Assembly (NCBI RefSeq): GCF_001642475.1
Contig: NW_019174054.1
Location: 29,634 to 93,633 of the forward strand
From: Fonsecaea monophora
Lineage: Eukaryota; Ascomycota; Eurotiomycetes; Chaetothyriales; Herpotrichiellaceae
Length of the DNA stretch: 64,000 nt
Reading direction: 5' to 3'
Made by a program: the position numbers and the translations under genes. Each line of letters opens with the position of its first letter. The first letter of the stretch is position 1. The notes beneath the pieces are model-generated. The model ran no database searches. It worked only from the letters and a program-made list of their open reading frames with translations, and was not told the DNA's origin. Shown piece after piece: positions 32,826 to 44,157 of the stretch.

Positions 32826-34393
32826 GAGACTCTCAATTAGAGGCCTTTTGTGTGCATTTTTGGTTCGCCAGTCTTGCTTCCTTTTTTTTCCTCCTCCACA
32901 TGACCTGTGAGCGCTGCTGCTGCAGAGGGAGGGAGGAAGGGGCTACATAACACAGTCGGAAAAGAGAGGTATGAGAGAGATTTTGTACAATAGGGGATTT
33001 ACACCCAGAAAAGAAAGAGAAAAAGTAAATGGTCGAGCGAGCATGGTGTTCTGGGCGTTTATGGTTTTGGAATGATAACAACCTCGTCACGAGGCTTGCT
33101 TACTACAAAGACTGCTACTACTACTATTACTTTTTGGCCTGACCTGCCGCCAACCTGAGCTCTCAATACTCCGCAATCCGACCGTCCTACAGCGCAGGCC
33201 TGGATCTGCGGTGCCAGTGGCTCAGAATAGATGAATAGGCCCGATATAACGACACCCAGGGTCACGCCAAAAAACCATTCTCAAGCAGTAGCCGGTGGCT
33301 CTGCATGTACCCCATCCCATAGGACAGTGTTGATAGAGCCAAGCAAGTATCTCAGTTGCAATAACACCAGGGATCAGATGGTCGATGTCGATTGTGCGGT
33401 CTCGGGCCATGTACTCGGTATGGCGGGAGGGTATGTTGATAGAGCCAGCCAGGATCAGTATCACACTGCCGTCCTTGCGCCTGGATGCTCATAGAACCGT
33501 GCTGAGACTCCCTCAGTGAAAGTATATCGCCAAGTCCCTTCGACCTGAGGCCTCCCCAGCCCCAACGGAGGGAGTCCCACAGGTACCGGTACAGAAAAAT
33601 CACATGTATAAATGTTTTCTCCGTCCAAATTCTGTCACGCAAAGAACCCCTTAGCACAACAAGGGCGAATCCACCGAGTTCGAGAGTTCGAGTCCCAATT
33701 CTGGCCAAAAAAACACACAAACACGCCACATAATCTGGGTCCTGTCAGGTCAAAACTAACTCCGGGTTAGCGGGCATCAGGACCTCGATTCGATTCGAAT
33801 CCTCTCCTCCTCCTTCCGAGATTTCGGTCCTATCTGGGCAATCTAACATCGGTTAGAGGCAATAGGACCATCGATTCGACGACATCAACCACGTAGTATA
33901 AAATTCGTAGTAAAACCGGCCGAAGAAAAACCAACCCGCAAGGGCGAGTTTTCCTTATCACAGACCAGTAGGTTGAGCTGTTCTGTGATAAGTTTTTGCC
34001 GTTTTGCGCGAGGTCCAAATATCCTCGGAGGTGTTTTGGGCTTTTAGCATTGTCAGGGACCGTGAATTGAATGGAACACGTAGCTTAATGTACAGTCTGT
34101 GTAGGTGAAGATTCCTTCCTGTGATGGTACGATTCAGCTTCGTCGTGACATCCCAGAGCATTGCGGTTGCGCCCACCACAGGGTTGGAATACAAAATCAG
34201 GCTTCTGAATGCAGTCACCAATTTAATCCACGTAGGAAGACTCCAGCTGGCAGGTTAAGGAGCTGGCTTCCTCTGCCCTTCGACAATTCAATCCACTTTC
34301 CCAGAGCTGATGAATTTTAGTGGTTACTGAATGTTCATTTGACCAGCTTCAAGCCAACAATTTCAAGGTATTTTGCCAGTAACACACCACTTC
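32826..34393. other. Gene-poor region between UNG1 and a regulator
   Basis: About 1.57 kb without a supported gene. It contains a loosely repeated segment (GTTGATAGAGCC at 33329-33340 and again at 33435-33446), tRNA-promoter-like boxes around 33650-33820, and an 11-bp hairpin at 33954-33992. No intact tRNA can be folded from the boxes. Confidence 0.4.
33954..33992. repeat. Perfect 11-bp inverted repeat (hairpin)
   Basis: CTTATCACAGA at 33954-33964 is exactly complementary to TCTGTGATAAG at 33982-33992, with a 17-nt loop. It lies in gene-poor DNA and no function is assigned. Confidence 0.5.
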
Positions 34394-36358
34394 TTATCCG
34401 TCTTGAATCTGATACAAGGAGGAGAGTAACTCCAAATCCTTGGCAATCGTTGGACTCGAATCAACAAACCCATAAATGAAAGTCAGCATCTTGGTGCACC
34501 AGGCTTCGTATCCCGATGGAAGCGTGTCTCGCAGTCTCCGATCAGGTGAGTTCTTGAAAGCGTAGAAAATGAGTAGCTGCCCAAAGAATTGGCCACATGC
34601 AAAGTACTTGACGGGCTCAAAGTTGTGCATCCTTGCACAGACGTCCAACGTCATGTGCCAATCCATGGCATATTCGAGTGCTTCTGCACATAATTTGAGC
34701 TCGATGTCGTTGACTGAAGCAGGATTTTGAATGGCTTTATACAGGAATGGCCGGCCCAGATGGAAAATGGACACCCGGTAACGCATTTGAAGCAAGGCGA
34801 CGACAACTGCGTCTGCCGGACAGTCAAAGTCATGCTGTTCTCGGTCGCTGGCATAGCGTAGCGCCTGAGGAAGGTTGGCACGCCATTGCTCCAGCTGGTG
34901 GCGAAGCTCTTCTGCAACTTTCGTTGAGGGATTGCTGAAGAATAGCTCGTCCCTGATCCGGTTGAGGATTATCCTGTGGGCGATCTGTGCTAGAAAATGA
35001 TAGTGGTAGAACGAGTCGTCCGAATATTGGGGGCGTGAACCGCTGGCATAAGGATATGTGGTAAATTTGGGGAGGGGTACGTCCTCTTCCCACGCTTTCA
35101 GACCACTTGGTGGAAGCTCCAACTCTTGAACGACAAGACTCTCCATCATAAGTGAGCACCAGAATAGCCTTGCTTGCATGTCGGCTAGCCACTCATCGGT
35201 CGCTTCGGGTGGGCATTTCCAGTATGCAGTGCAGATCATTGCCGCCCGACTGGTCTCCAGCCATTTATCCACTGGACGCATAGTTTGTGCAAAGAACACG
35301 GCCGATGTCAGGTAATACTGGCAAGCCTGAATGTCTCGCTCAGAGAGGCAGAAGCCGACTCGCCTCCGGGCTTCGTTGAAAAAGCTTAGGCCGGCGATAT
35401 CTTCTTCAATGATGTGTCGCATGACTGGGGTTATCGAGGCTTGATTTGATATCTCAAATCCGCCTTCTTCGTATGCTTTGATGGCCATACACCCCAGAGC
35501 CATGACATTCAGCACGAGACACGACTCTATGTCGTGGCCAAATCCCTCTCGAACTACAACAGCAAGCGTGCTGAGAAAGTAGAAATCACGGTCGATGAAT
35601 GGATACACCCGGTTGAAGGTGTCGAAATAAGCATTCGACAGGTCCTTGACGGAAGATAGGCTGAGGGAGGCGAGCCAGTCAAGCGTCGACAAGGCACCTT
35701 GCGCCGAGATAACGGGTTCAAGGGATGGTCGCGCTGATTCCAGATGAGTAGGATAGCTTCCCTCCAGTTTTCGAACCTCGGAAGTCAGACTGCTTGGGAG
35801 TAAAGCCTGCACCCCTGGCCAGTGGATCGTTCGACGGGCACTAAATGATAGAACTGCAGACTGGGTGTTCAACAGTCGGGGCAATTGCTTCGTGCTTGAC
35901 AGTGGGGAAGGAAAAGATTGATGGGAGACCACTGAATCCATATGATAAGGGCTCTCATGATGTGGTAGATTGGAATCGCCTCCCCTGCTAGCCTCGAGCT
36001 CATGAACCGATTTTGCTGATGCTGGACCGGACATGTGGTCGATCTTCGATTCCATGCGCCTTAGAGTATTGAATATCATGCTCATCGAGATTTCATTTCT
36101 ATTACATTCCGGTCAGCTTCTGGTCAGCGCATATAAGGCTGTGACCCACTTTGTCGGTTTACGTTCTGCGTAGGTGCACTCGATCCCCAGGCTTTTGCAC
36201 AGACTACAAGGCATGTCCTCGTCACATCTTGTCTTTTTGAGGCGACATGCTTCGCAGGCTTGTCGGGCAATAAAGTTGCGCTGCCTCTTTGCAGGTCTTG
36301 AATCGTCATATTGCGCCTCGTCGCTGGGCGCAAGGGCGCGGTGGTTCTCGTCACCCAT
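34394..36358 (-). CDS. Zn2Cys6 transcription factor with fungal-specific regulatory domain
   Basis: Two exons (36358-36150, 36098-34394) give 637 aa. A complete zinc cluster is at Cys35, Cys38, Cys45, Cys51, Cys54 and Cys61 (CX2CX6CX5CX2CX6C), preceded by a basic RPAKRQR stretch that may serve as nuclear signal. The regulatory domain begins around residue 200 with YFDTFNRVYPFIDRDFYF, followed by ALGCMAIKAYE and ACQYYLTSAVFF. These are standard middle-homology landmarks. The intron (GTGGGT...AATAG) joins KPTK to NEIS in frame. The gene is divergent from the GH20 hexosaminidase across 1.37 kb, so it could regulate that gene, but no site supports this. Confidence 0.92.
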
Positions 36359-37727
36359 TTGCAGAATTTGTTATTCGTCCCCGGCTTCTGCGCTTGACAC
36401 GGAAAGTTGAGCTCATCGCTATCACCGTACAGTTGCTACCGTCCGATGACAACAGAAAGGCCGACCTAGCTCCATGCTTCTGGCCCAGCAAAGTTGGTGA
36501 TCGATATTTGTTCTGATGAAGGTCCCCAACATCTGACTGCCAAGAGACTAGTCCACAAATGAATTAGTCTCTTCCCCAATCTTCAGCTGCGAATCTTGGA
36601 CACTGCCAGATCATGATTTCCTGTCACTTGATATCCGAACTCTCATCTGAAGCAATTCGACCGGCTTGTTCCACAGGTCTGCGATGGCCATGACGACACC
36701 TCCGTCGTCACCTCTCCCCTTAGTCCTGAGCAACCAGGAGCTAAGCGACATTCCTGGTACCCTGACGACCTGATAATCTCATGGCGCCTGGATCACAATG
36801 AATGTCTCGGAAAACCTCCGGTCGCTTCTGGCACATGAAAGATTGCATTGGTCGACCTGGACAGGCATGGCTGGTAAATTATTGAGCTGGCTGCTATAGA
36901 TGTGTCCCCACGAACCATGTCGCAGTCCGGTGACTTATGTACACACCTCATGAAAGATATCGCGTACAGTGAGCTATTGACTAGCTGGGGATATACTCTG
37001 GAATATCACACTCTAAGTTCCCAGGGGCAGGATGGCAGTCATTTCCACAAGCCAGCCTGCGAGATGTGTTCCTAGCCATGGCATGGTAGTAGCTGGAGGA
37101 TTCATCTCACCGGCGACATTTTTGAAGTCGTCCTCCCACCTCGCTCACCGTCATGAAATAGGATAAGGCTGGTTTGATCAGCTATTTGGGAGATTGCCGA
37201 GGCCGATACCAGCCCGTATCTCCCACGCACTTCAGATAGTGACTGATAAAGGAAGGTGGCTGTAGCGTCCCAATGCTAAGGTAGCATCGAGAGCTTTGGG
37301 ATGGATTCCCCCGCAGTCATCCAAATCTCAGCCTTACCAGCCACATTTGGCTACTTGGACACGGCTTCACTAGCCACCATCTATCAAATGTCACGGTCGC
37401 AATTCCCATGGTGCCCATCACTAACATGGTAGAGCACAACTCTCCATAGGCGTGGATGGCTTCTATAGTTACATCAGAGAACATATCACTCTATCGCAAT
37501 CACAACCTCAATGTCTTGTCCATGGCCTCCTTTGCAAGGTCACTCACCATGCCTACGGAACGTTGCAGATGTTGTGTCACCTGAACATGCGGTGACTGGA
37601 CAGGCTGCAAGGAGCTTCAGCCTGCGCTACCTCAGTCGTCCAAAGACATAATAGTCTTGCATCCCTCGACTCTGTCAAGTGAACCGTTGACGGGCTTCAA
37701 TTCTCTCTCCAGTGCTCAAGGTACGAG
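36359..37727. other. Long divergent intergenic region
   Basis: About 1.37 kb between the Zn2Cys6 regulator (-) and the hexosaminidase (+). No open frame of note, tRNA or strong repeat is seen. It probably holds both promoters. Confidence 0.5.
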
Positions 37728-39551
37728 ATGCATTTTTGTCTTCTTTTTCCAGTGACGACACTCGTTGTCAGCCTTCTGAATGGCTTGGTAGATGCCATTG
37801 CCGCCAACCCTCTCCCGGCGCCTCAGAATATAACCTGGGGCACTTCGGGACCGAAACCTTTGGCCGGGTACTTGGTACTGAACTCGCCATACAATCAAGT
37901 CGTCAACGATGCATGGACGCGAGCATGGAACACCATCAGCACTTTGAAATGGGTCCCCGTCGCTGTGGAAGCCCCGATTAGCACTTTCGAGCCCTTTCCA
38001 ACCGCGACGCCCTCGTCCAGGGTGAAACGTTGGAATTCGTTCCTTAGTCAGATTGACCTTACTATTGCCGACACCCAAGCTGATCTACAACAAGGAGTGG
38101 ATGAATCATACACCATCGACATAACCCCAGCCTCACAATCTGTCAATATCACGGCGCAAACAGTATGGGGGGCTCTTCATGCATTCACCACCCTCCAGCA
38201 AATCATCATCTCCGATGGCCATGGCGGTCTGATGATCGAGCAACCAGTCTCGATTGTCGACTATCCAAACTACCCATATCGGGGCGTCATGATTGACAGT
38301 GGCCGGAACTTCATTGGAATCCCTAAGATCTACGAGCAGATTGACGGCATGGCGCTCTCAAAGTTGAATGTGCTTCACTGGCATTTGGTGGACGCTCAAT
38401 CGTGGCCTCTCCAGATGGCGAGCTATCCTCAAATGACTAAGGGTGCCTATTCTTCCCAGTTGATCTACTCACAGGACGACATTCGGTCCATTATTGCTTA
38501 TGCCCGATCTCGCGGCGTTCGTGTCATCCCTGAAATTGATATGCCGGGCCACGCATCATCTGGATGGACGGAGGTTGATCCAAGCATTATTGCGTGCGCA
38601 AACTCCTGGTGGTCAAACGACGTCTTCGCACTCCACACTGCGGTCGAGCCAAACCCTGGACAACTCGACATCCTCAACAACAAGACATATGAAGTCATCC
38701 AAAATGTCTACGCCGAGCTCTCGAGCTTGTTCACCGACAACATCTTCCACGTCGGGGCTGACGAGATCCAAACGGGCTGCTACAACTTCAGCACTCTGGT
38801 ACAACAATACTTTGCCCAAAACTCCTCGCGCACGCACAATGATCTTCTGCAGATCTGGGTCGACACCGCCGTTCCACTCTTCACTTCGGTATCGAACAAG
38901 ACGTTGATGATGTGGGAAGATGTTGTGCTCAACGCCTACCCACACGCACACACGGTACCGACGAACATCATCATGCAAGCGTGGAACAACGGCCTGGAGA
39001 ACATCCATAACCTGACTGCTCTAGGCTATGATGTTGTGGTGTCGTCTTCCGACTTTTTCTACCTTGACTGTGGGTTCGGTGGCTGGGTAACCAACGATCC
39101 GCGATACAACGAGATGGCCAACCCCAATGCTTCGGTGCCGACCTTCAACTACGGGGGCAATGGAGGCTCGTGGTGCGCACCGTACAAGACCTGGCAGCGG
39201 ATATACGACTATGACTTCACGCTGAATCTCACCGACGCACAGAAGAGCCACGTTCTAGGTACAGAAGTCCCTCTGTGGTCGGAGCAGGTCGACGACACAG
39301 TCATCTCCTCCAAGATGTGGCCGAGGGCAGCCGCCATGGCTGAACTCTCGTGGTCCGGCAACAGAGACCCCGTCACTGGCATCAAGCGGACGACTCAGAT
39401 GTCGCAGCGCATCCTGAACTTCCGCGAGTATCTGGTCGCCAACGGTGTCCAAGCAACGCCTCTGGTACCCAAATATTGTCTCCAGCACCCACACGCCTGT
39501 GATTTGTTTTACAATCAAACGGCACTTGCAGACTATGCCACGACGCAGTGA
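37728..39551 (+). CDS. Secreted beta-N-acetylhexosaminidase, GH20
   Basis: It releases terminal N-acetylglucosamine from chitin oligomers or glycans, most likely outside the cell. A single exon gives 607 aa, the fungal norm. A hydrophobic signal peptide spans about residues 1-25. The N-terminal zincin-like domain is followed by the GH20 barrel: RGVMIDSGRNF, LNVLHWHLVDAQSWPL, IPEIDMPGHAS and the catalytic pair Asp345-Glu346 in HVGADEI, where the Asp positions the substrate acetamide and the Glu is the acid. Many N-x-S/T sites suggest heavy glycosylation. The C-terminal ELSWSGNR segment is also typical. Confidence 0.96.
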   Translation: MHFCLLFPVTTLVVSLLNGLVDAIAANPLPAPQNITWGTSGPKPLAGYLVLNSPYNQVVNDAWTRAWNTISTLKWVPVAVEAPISTFEPFPTATPSSRVKRWNSFLSQIDLTIADTQADLQQGVDESYTIDITPASQSVNITAQTVWGALHAFTTLQQIIISDGHGGLMIEQPVSIVDYPNYPYRGVMIDSGRNFIGIPKIYEQIDGMALSKLNVLHWHLVDAQSWPLQMASYPQMTKGAYSSQLIYSQDDIRSIIAYARSRGVRVIPEIDMPGHASSGWTEVDPSIIACANSWWSNDVFALHTAVEPNPGQLDILNNKTYEVIQNVYAELSSLFTDNIFHVGADEIQTGCYNFSTLVQQYFAQNSSRTHNDLLQIWVDTAVPLFTSVSNKTLMMWEDVVLNAYPHAHTVPTNIIMQAWNNGLENIHNLTALGYDVVVSSSDFFYLDCGFGGWVTNDPRYNEMANPNASVPTFNYGGNGGSWCAPYKTWQRIYDYDFTLNLTDAQKSHVLGTEVPLWSEQVDDTVISSKMWPRAAAMAELSWSGNRDPVTGIKRTTQMSQRILNFREYLVANGVQATPLVPKYCLQHPHACDLFYNQTALADYATTQ

Positions 39552-40482
39552 TTTGGCGGCTGGCTAGCTTTGCTCTCTTTCTTTCCTGTCCAATAAGACA
39601 TGCTGCGGTTGTTGAGGGGGATGATAATACATTGTCCATAACCATGGTTGGAGGATAAGGCGATGGCAGGAGCGAGTGTCACATAAGGAACCCTAGTGGA
39701 AGCCTGTACTCTTGCCGTATTTGTGCTAGGATCTCTAGCGTATGTAAGTAGTTTCTCGAGGATGCGGGCCTGCGATCACACAATACGAGAAACTTTTCCA
39801 CGTCCTTGCCTCCCAACCAGCAGCATGCAGTCAGTAACATGTGCCCATAGCGAAACACTCGTACTTGTACTTTGTGCGCAAACCGCACCAACCGATTCCG
39901 AGATATCGCAAACTCCGAGATCGGCTCAGTTTCTCGGGAGCCATTTTTTCGAGACGCGCACGGCCCGACCTCGGCTTCTTCTTTTTTTCTTCTCCAACGA
40001 AACGAAATCTACCTTTCCCGAGGCGAAAAACGGGATGCCCGCCTCGAAAAAAACAGGTGATGGTGAATGAGGGGGTTCTCGGTAACGGGAATGTGGGGAG
40101 TCTTGTGCGGGCTCGGACTGGGATAAGAAGGTAACCTAAGGTCGTAAGTGTGTGGGTAGTAAGTAAGTAGCAGACCGAGAGAGAGGGTAAGAAAGAAAGC
40201 AAGACAGTGTGAGGGTTGATTGATTACCTACAGCACGGAATCTAACACTGTCCATTCCATCTCTATTCTGTTCCAACGAGTTACCACGCTATCCACGAGT
40301 ACCGCGAGGCTATAGAAATTCACCCTATCTCTACTGCATCGGTACTTGGCCTCTGGAGAATATTACATTTTATAACAAAGTGAGTTTAGAGGACTGAAAT
40401 TTTGCACCCGTCCCGACATATCCTCTTCTCTCCTTTTCTCTCGCACCATTACCACCACCCCTCTCCTCCCCTCGGGCTCGCC
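39552..40482. other. Intergenic region between hexosaminidase and PrpD-like gene
   Basis: About 930 bp. CGAGGCG and CGCCTCG around 40019-40047 form a 7-bp inverted repeat. The last 400 bp should be the promoter and leader of the PrpD-like gene. No supported gene. Confidence 0.45.
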
Positions 40483-41910
40483 ATGCCTGCCTCCAACACA
40501 GCCGTCAACGGCCATGCCGCACAGAAGCCGGTCGACATCCCCGTCACCAGCATCTTCTCGAACTTCGTCGCCAACGCGAGCACAAAAGACTTGACCCCGC
40601 ACATCCGAGACCGGCTCAAGGAGTACATTCTCGACTTCATTGGCGTGACCCTCGCGGCGAGCCAGTCGTCCGAGTCGACGTTGCCATTCTGCGCGGCCGT
40701 CAAGGCCCTCGGCGGCCAGGACAACGGCTCCTGCACGGTCCTGGGCAAGGGTAAATCCTTCACGCCGCAGTACGCGGGCCTGCTCAACGCCACGCTGGGC
40801 CATTCGCTGGACTTTGACGACACCTATGCCAAGGGCACGCTGCACGCCGGCGTCACGGCCATCGGGGCGGGACTGACCCAGGCGGAACTGCTGGGCGACA
40901 AGGCGAGCATGGACCTCTTCCTGCTGGCCGTTGCTGTCGGGTACGAAATCACCTGTCGCCTGGGCAAGGAGCTCGGCAACGACGCCTACTCGCGCGGCTT
41001 CCACAACACCGCGACCGCGGGCATCTTCGGCGCTGTTGCGACAATCGCGGTCCTCAAGGGCCTGTCGGTCGAGGTTGTCGAGAACGCATTCGGCCTGGCC
41101 GGATCCAAGGCTGCCGGGTCGATGCAATACCTCGAGAACGGGAGCTGGAACAAACGCCTCCACCCGGGCTTCGCGGTGCACGATGCGTTTATGAGCGTGG
41201 CGCTGGCCGAGGCGGGGGTCATCGGCGCGGCCAAGATCTTCGAGGGCACCTTTGGGTTCCTGCACGCGTACAGCCCCAAGCCGGACAAGGACCTGGTGTA
41301 CCTGACGGCGGATCTGGGCAAGAGGTGGGAGTTCCTCGAGACGTCGCTGAAGCCGTTCCCGGCGTGCCGCATGACGCACGGCTTCATCGAGCACGCGGTG
41401 AAGCTGGGCCGCGACAAGGGCTGCTCGAAGGCGCAGGACGTCAAGAGCATCACGCTGTCGCTGAGCCCGGCCAACGTGAGCGTGGTCGGCGCCCCGATCC
41501 CCAACAAGATCCACCCGGAGAACATGGTCGACGCGCAGTTCTCGGCCTACTTCACCACGGCCAACAGCTTCCTGTACGGCTCCGACAACGGCGTGCGTTG
41601 CTACGAAAAGGACCGCCTCGCCGACCCGCAGATCCGCGAGCTGTCGGACAAGATCACCTGCGTCGGCGACTCCTCCATCAAGGAGTTCGGCTCCAAGCTC
41701 AAAGTCGAGTACGCGAACGGCGAGGTCGCAGAGATCGACATCCCCTATCCCCTCGGCGAGCTGCAGCACCCGTTCACCCGCGAGCAGGTCGACGCCAAGT
41801 TCTTCAGCCTGGTGAACCCGGTGTCGGGCGAGGAGAAGGCCAAGGCCATTCGGGACGTGGTCAATAGTATCGAGAAGCACACTGTCAAAGAGTTGCTCGC
41901 TTTGTGTTGA
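40483..41910 (+). CDS. MmgE/PrpD family protein (2-methylcitrate dehydratase / cis-aconitate decarboxylase-like)
   Basis: The family contains 2-methylcitrate dehydratases and the cis-aconitate decarboxylases that make itaconate. A single exon gives 475 aa. Landmarks are DFIGVTLAAS near the N-terminus, GHSLDFDDTYAKGTLHAG (family active-site region, with Asp and His residues), GFHNTATAGIFGA and LKPFPACRMTHGFIEHAV. The DNA is GC-rich at third codon positions, unlike the AT-richer genes of the middle block. No propionate-pathway neighbours such as methylcitrate synthase or methylisocitrate lyase are nearby, and neither are the transporters of the known itaconate cluster. The substrate is therefore open. 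The start ATG at 40483 is preferred over an in-frame upstream ATG-less stretch. Confidence 0.92.
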   Translation: MPASNTAVNGHAAQKPVDIPVTSIFSNFVANASTKDLTPHIRDRLKEYILDFIGVTLAASQSSESTLPFCAAVKALGGQDNGSCTVLGKGKSFTPQYAGLLNATLGHSLDFDDTYAKGTLHAGVTAIGAGLTQAELLGDKASMDLFLLAVAVGYEITCRLGKELGNDAYSRGFHNTATAGIFGAVATIAVLKGLSVEVVENAFGLAGSKAAGSMQYLENGSWNKRLHPGFAVHDAFMSVALAEAGVIGAAKIFEGTFGFLHAYSPKPDKDLVYLTADLGKRWEFLETSLKPFPACRMTHGFIEHAVKLGRDKGCSKAQDVKSITLSLSPANVSVVGAPIPNKIHPENMVDAQFSAYFTTANSFLYGSDNGVRCYEKDRLADPQIRELSDKITCVGDSSIKEFGSKLKVEYANGEVAEIDIPYPLGELQHPFTREQVDAKFFSLVNPVSGEEKAKAIRDVVNSIEKHTVKELLALC

Positions 41911-42596
41911 TTCGCTAGGATGGGAAGATTCCTATAAAGTAGTATGTCTCATGTCAAGTTACGCATTTTAGGTTGTGCATACATACCCTTTGTATCCAGC
42001 CTTGTTGGATGATTTCTTTTTATCATTGGCTTCACCCCTTTACAAAGTCAGCATGATGGGGATGACGAGGGACAGCATATTCGGGTAGAGATAGGGTGCT
42101 TTTCCTAAATAAAGTTGTATGCCAACTGAATACGCCATCCAGCGACACGGACATACGGCGAGGAGGAAGTAGAGTGAGATCGAGCAAGGTGCAAATTCCG
42201 TGATAGATAACTTCTGTCACCTTGTGCAGGTTGATGGTCGAGGCTCGTAAATTGCGAGGAGGTCGAAGATATACGAGGTACATGTAGCTACATCTGACTA
42301 GACGCAACATCTCTACTTCTTATTGGTTGTTCCACATGGATTCATGGATCTAGTGCATATTCTCCCCATCAATCAACGTCAACGAAACATCTCTCTCAAT
42401 CATGGAAATATTCAGCCAGGGCTACAATCCATGATACATGTACAAACGACTCCCTGTTCTTGTTCCTCGTGGGAGGACCGCTTCCATCAAATCATCATCT
42501 CATTTCCATCCCTCCATCCACCCCGCCACCTTCTCTACTTCCCCGTCTCCCAGACACGAGTCCTCGTCCACGGACAGGGGGGAAAAGGACCAAAAG
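41911..42596. other. Intergenic region
   Basis: About 690 bp between two plus-strand genes. In-frame codons continue upstream of the aminotransferase start to 42438, but the residues there are Ser/Pro/His-rich leader-like and are not taken as coding. Confidence 0.45.
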
Positions 42597-44157
42597 ATGC
42601 CAGAGAAGGGCTACTACGTCTCGCAGCGGGCACTCTCCAACCTGGTCCCGCCCACACCAAACCTCCACGCCGTCCGCTCGCACTGCTTCCACAACCAGTA
42701 CGACCCGGAAACCAACCCGGACGGCATCGTCGCGCTGGCCATCGCCGAGAACAAGCTGATGCGCGACGAGATCTGCGCGCACATCAACGCCCACACGGCC
42801 ATCACGCCGTGGCACCTGACCTACGGGCAGGGGCCGACGGGGTCGCTCGAGCTGCGCAGGGCGCTGGCGGCGTTCGTGCGCGACGTGTTCCACCCCAGCA
42901 TGGGCATCGACGAGAAGAACGTCTGCGTCTGTCTCGGCGCGGGCAACGCCGTGGATAATCTGGCTTTCTGTCTCGGGGAGCCTGGCGACGGCATCCTCGT
43001 GGGCAGGCCGCTCTATGTGGGATTTTTTCCGGATATCGAAGCCAGGGCAAAGTACGTTTTCCACCCCCCTGCCATCTCGCATTCTTTTTCACGTGTAATG
43101 TGGCGAGTACTTCCTGGTTTGTTTTGTGTATTTCTGTCATGAATCCTTTTCGATTTGGAGCAAACACGCCGTCACGCACTGAGGATCTCGTCCGTGCGGT
43201 CAGAAGCTGACCATGGCACGCATGAGTTTGAGGACTTTCTCAGAGTCAAGCCCGTCCTTGTACCCTTTGGCCCTGACACGGATCCCACCTCCGCCGCGGC
43301 GGTGCCCTTCTACGAAGCTGCTCTACACCGATCCAACGCCGCCGGCGTACCAATCAGGGCCATCCTCCTGTCCAGTCCGCACAACCCGCTGGGGAGACCG
43401 TACGAGAACGACTTCCTCACGGGCATCATGCAGCTCTGCGCCAAGCACAACGTCCACCTGATCTCGGACGAGGTCTACGCACGCTCCAACTTCCCCAGCA
43501 CCGACATCCCCAACCCGGCGCCCTTTGTGTCGGTGCTCTCGTTCAACCTGGCCGAGTACATCGACCCGTCGCTGGTGCACGTCATCTACGGGATGAGCAA
43601 GGACTTTTGCGCCAACGGGATCCGCGTGGGCGCGCTGATCTCGCCCGCCGCCAACGGCACCGTCATGCGGTGTTTCCGCGCCGTGGCGAGTTTCAGCCGC
43701 GCCTCCCAGCTCGCCGAGCACGCCTGGCTGAATCTCCTCAAAGACCGGCCCTTTCTGGACACGTACTTCCCGCTGCTCCAGCAGAGGATGACGGACGCTT
43801 ACGAGTTCACCACCGCGTTTCTGAGACAGCACGACATTCCCTACACCAAGGCGAGCGTGACGAGTTTCATCTGGGTCGACCTGAGTCGCTACCTCAGAGA
43901 GGACAGCGTCGAGGCCGAGCTGGAGCTGAATTGGAAAATGGCCCACGGCGGCGTGTGGTTGGCCATGGGGGCGAGTTTCGCCAGTGAGAAGAACGGCAAT
44001 TTTAGGATAACGTTTGCGACACCGAGAGAGGAACTGAGCATGGGGTTAGAAAGGTATGATATTGCGATTGTTTCCTTGACGTGGTGTGGTGCTGACGGTT
44101 TGTCTTGATAGGTTAATGAAGGTATTGAAGGATGTTGAGAAGGACTTGAAAAGATAA
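42597..44157 (+). CDS. Aminotransferase class I/II, ACC synthase-like
   Basis: A PLP-dependent fold-type I enzyme of the group that includes 1-aminocyclopropane-1-carboxylate synthases and related lyases or transaminases. Three exons (42597-43051, 43244-44053, 44112-44157) give 436 aa. Landmarks in order are NPDGIVALAIAENKL, TYGQGPTGSLELRRALA, CLGAGNAVDNL, SSPHNPLGRPY (cofactor contact), ISDEVYARS (Asp to PLP nitrogen) and YGMSKDFCANGIRVG, whose Lys is the expected Schiff-base residue. The first intron is unusually long for the window (192 nt). Codon use is GC-rich like the PrpD-like neighbour 690 bp upstream on the same strand, which suggests they share a history. Confidence 0.9.

Noticed and set aside
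33640..33720. A functional tRNA gene
   Set aside because: A and B box-like motifs exist and two arms can be drawn, but the T stem does not pair, no acceptor stem is found and position 33 is not U.
40363..41880. 505-codon open frame antisense to the PrpD-like gene
   Set aside because: It is a by-product of GC-rich third positions in the real gene; its translation is low-complexity Arg/Leu/Val/Gly and matches no family.
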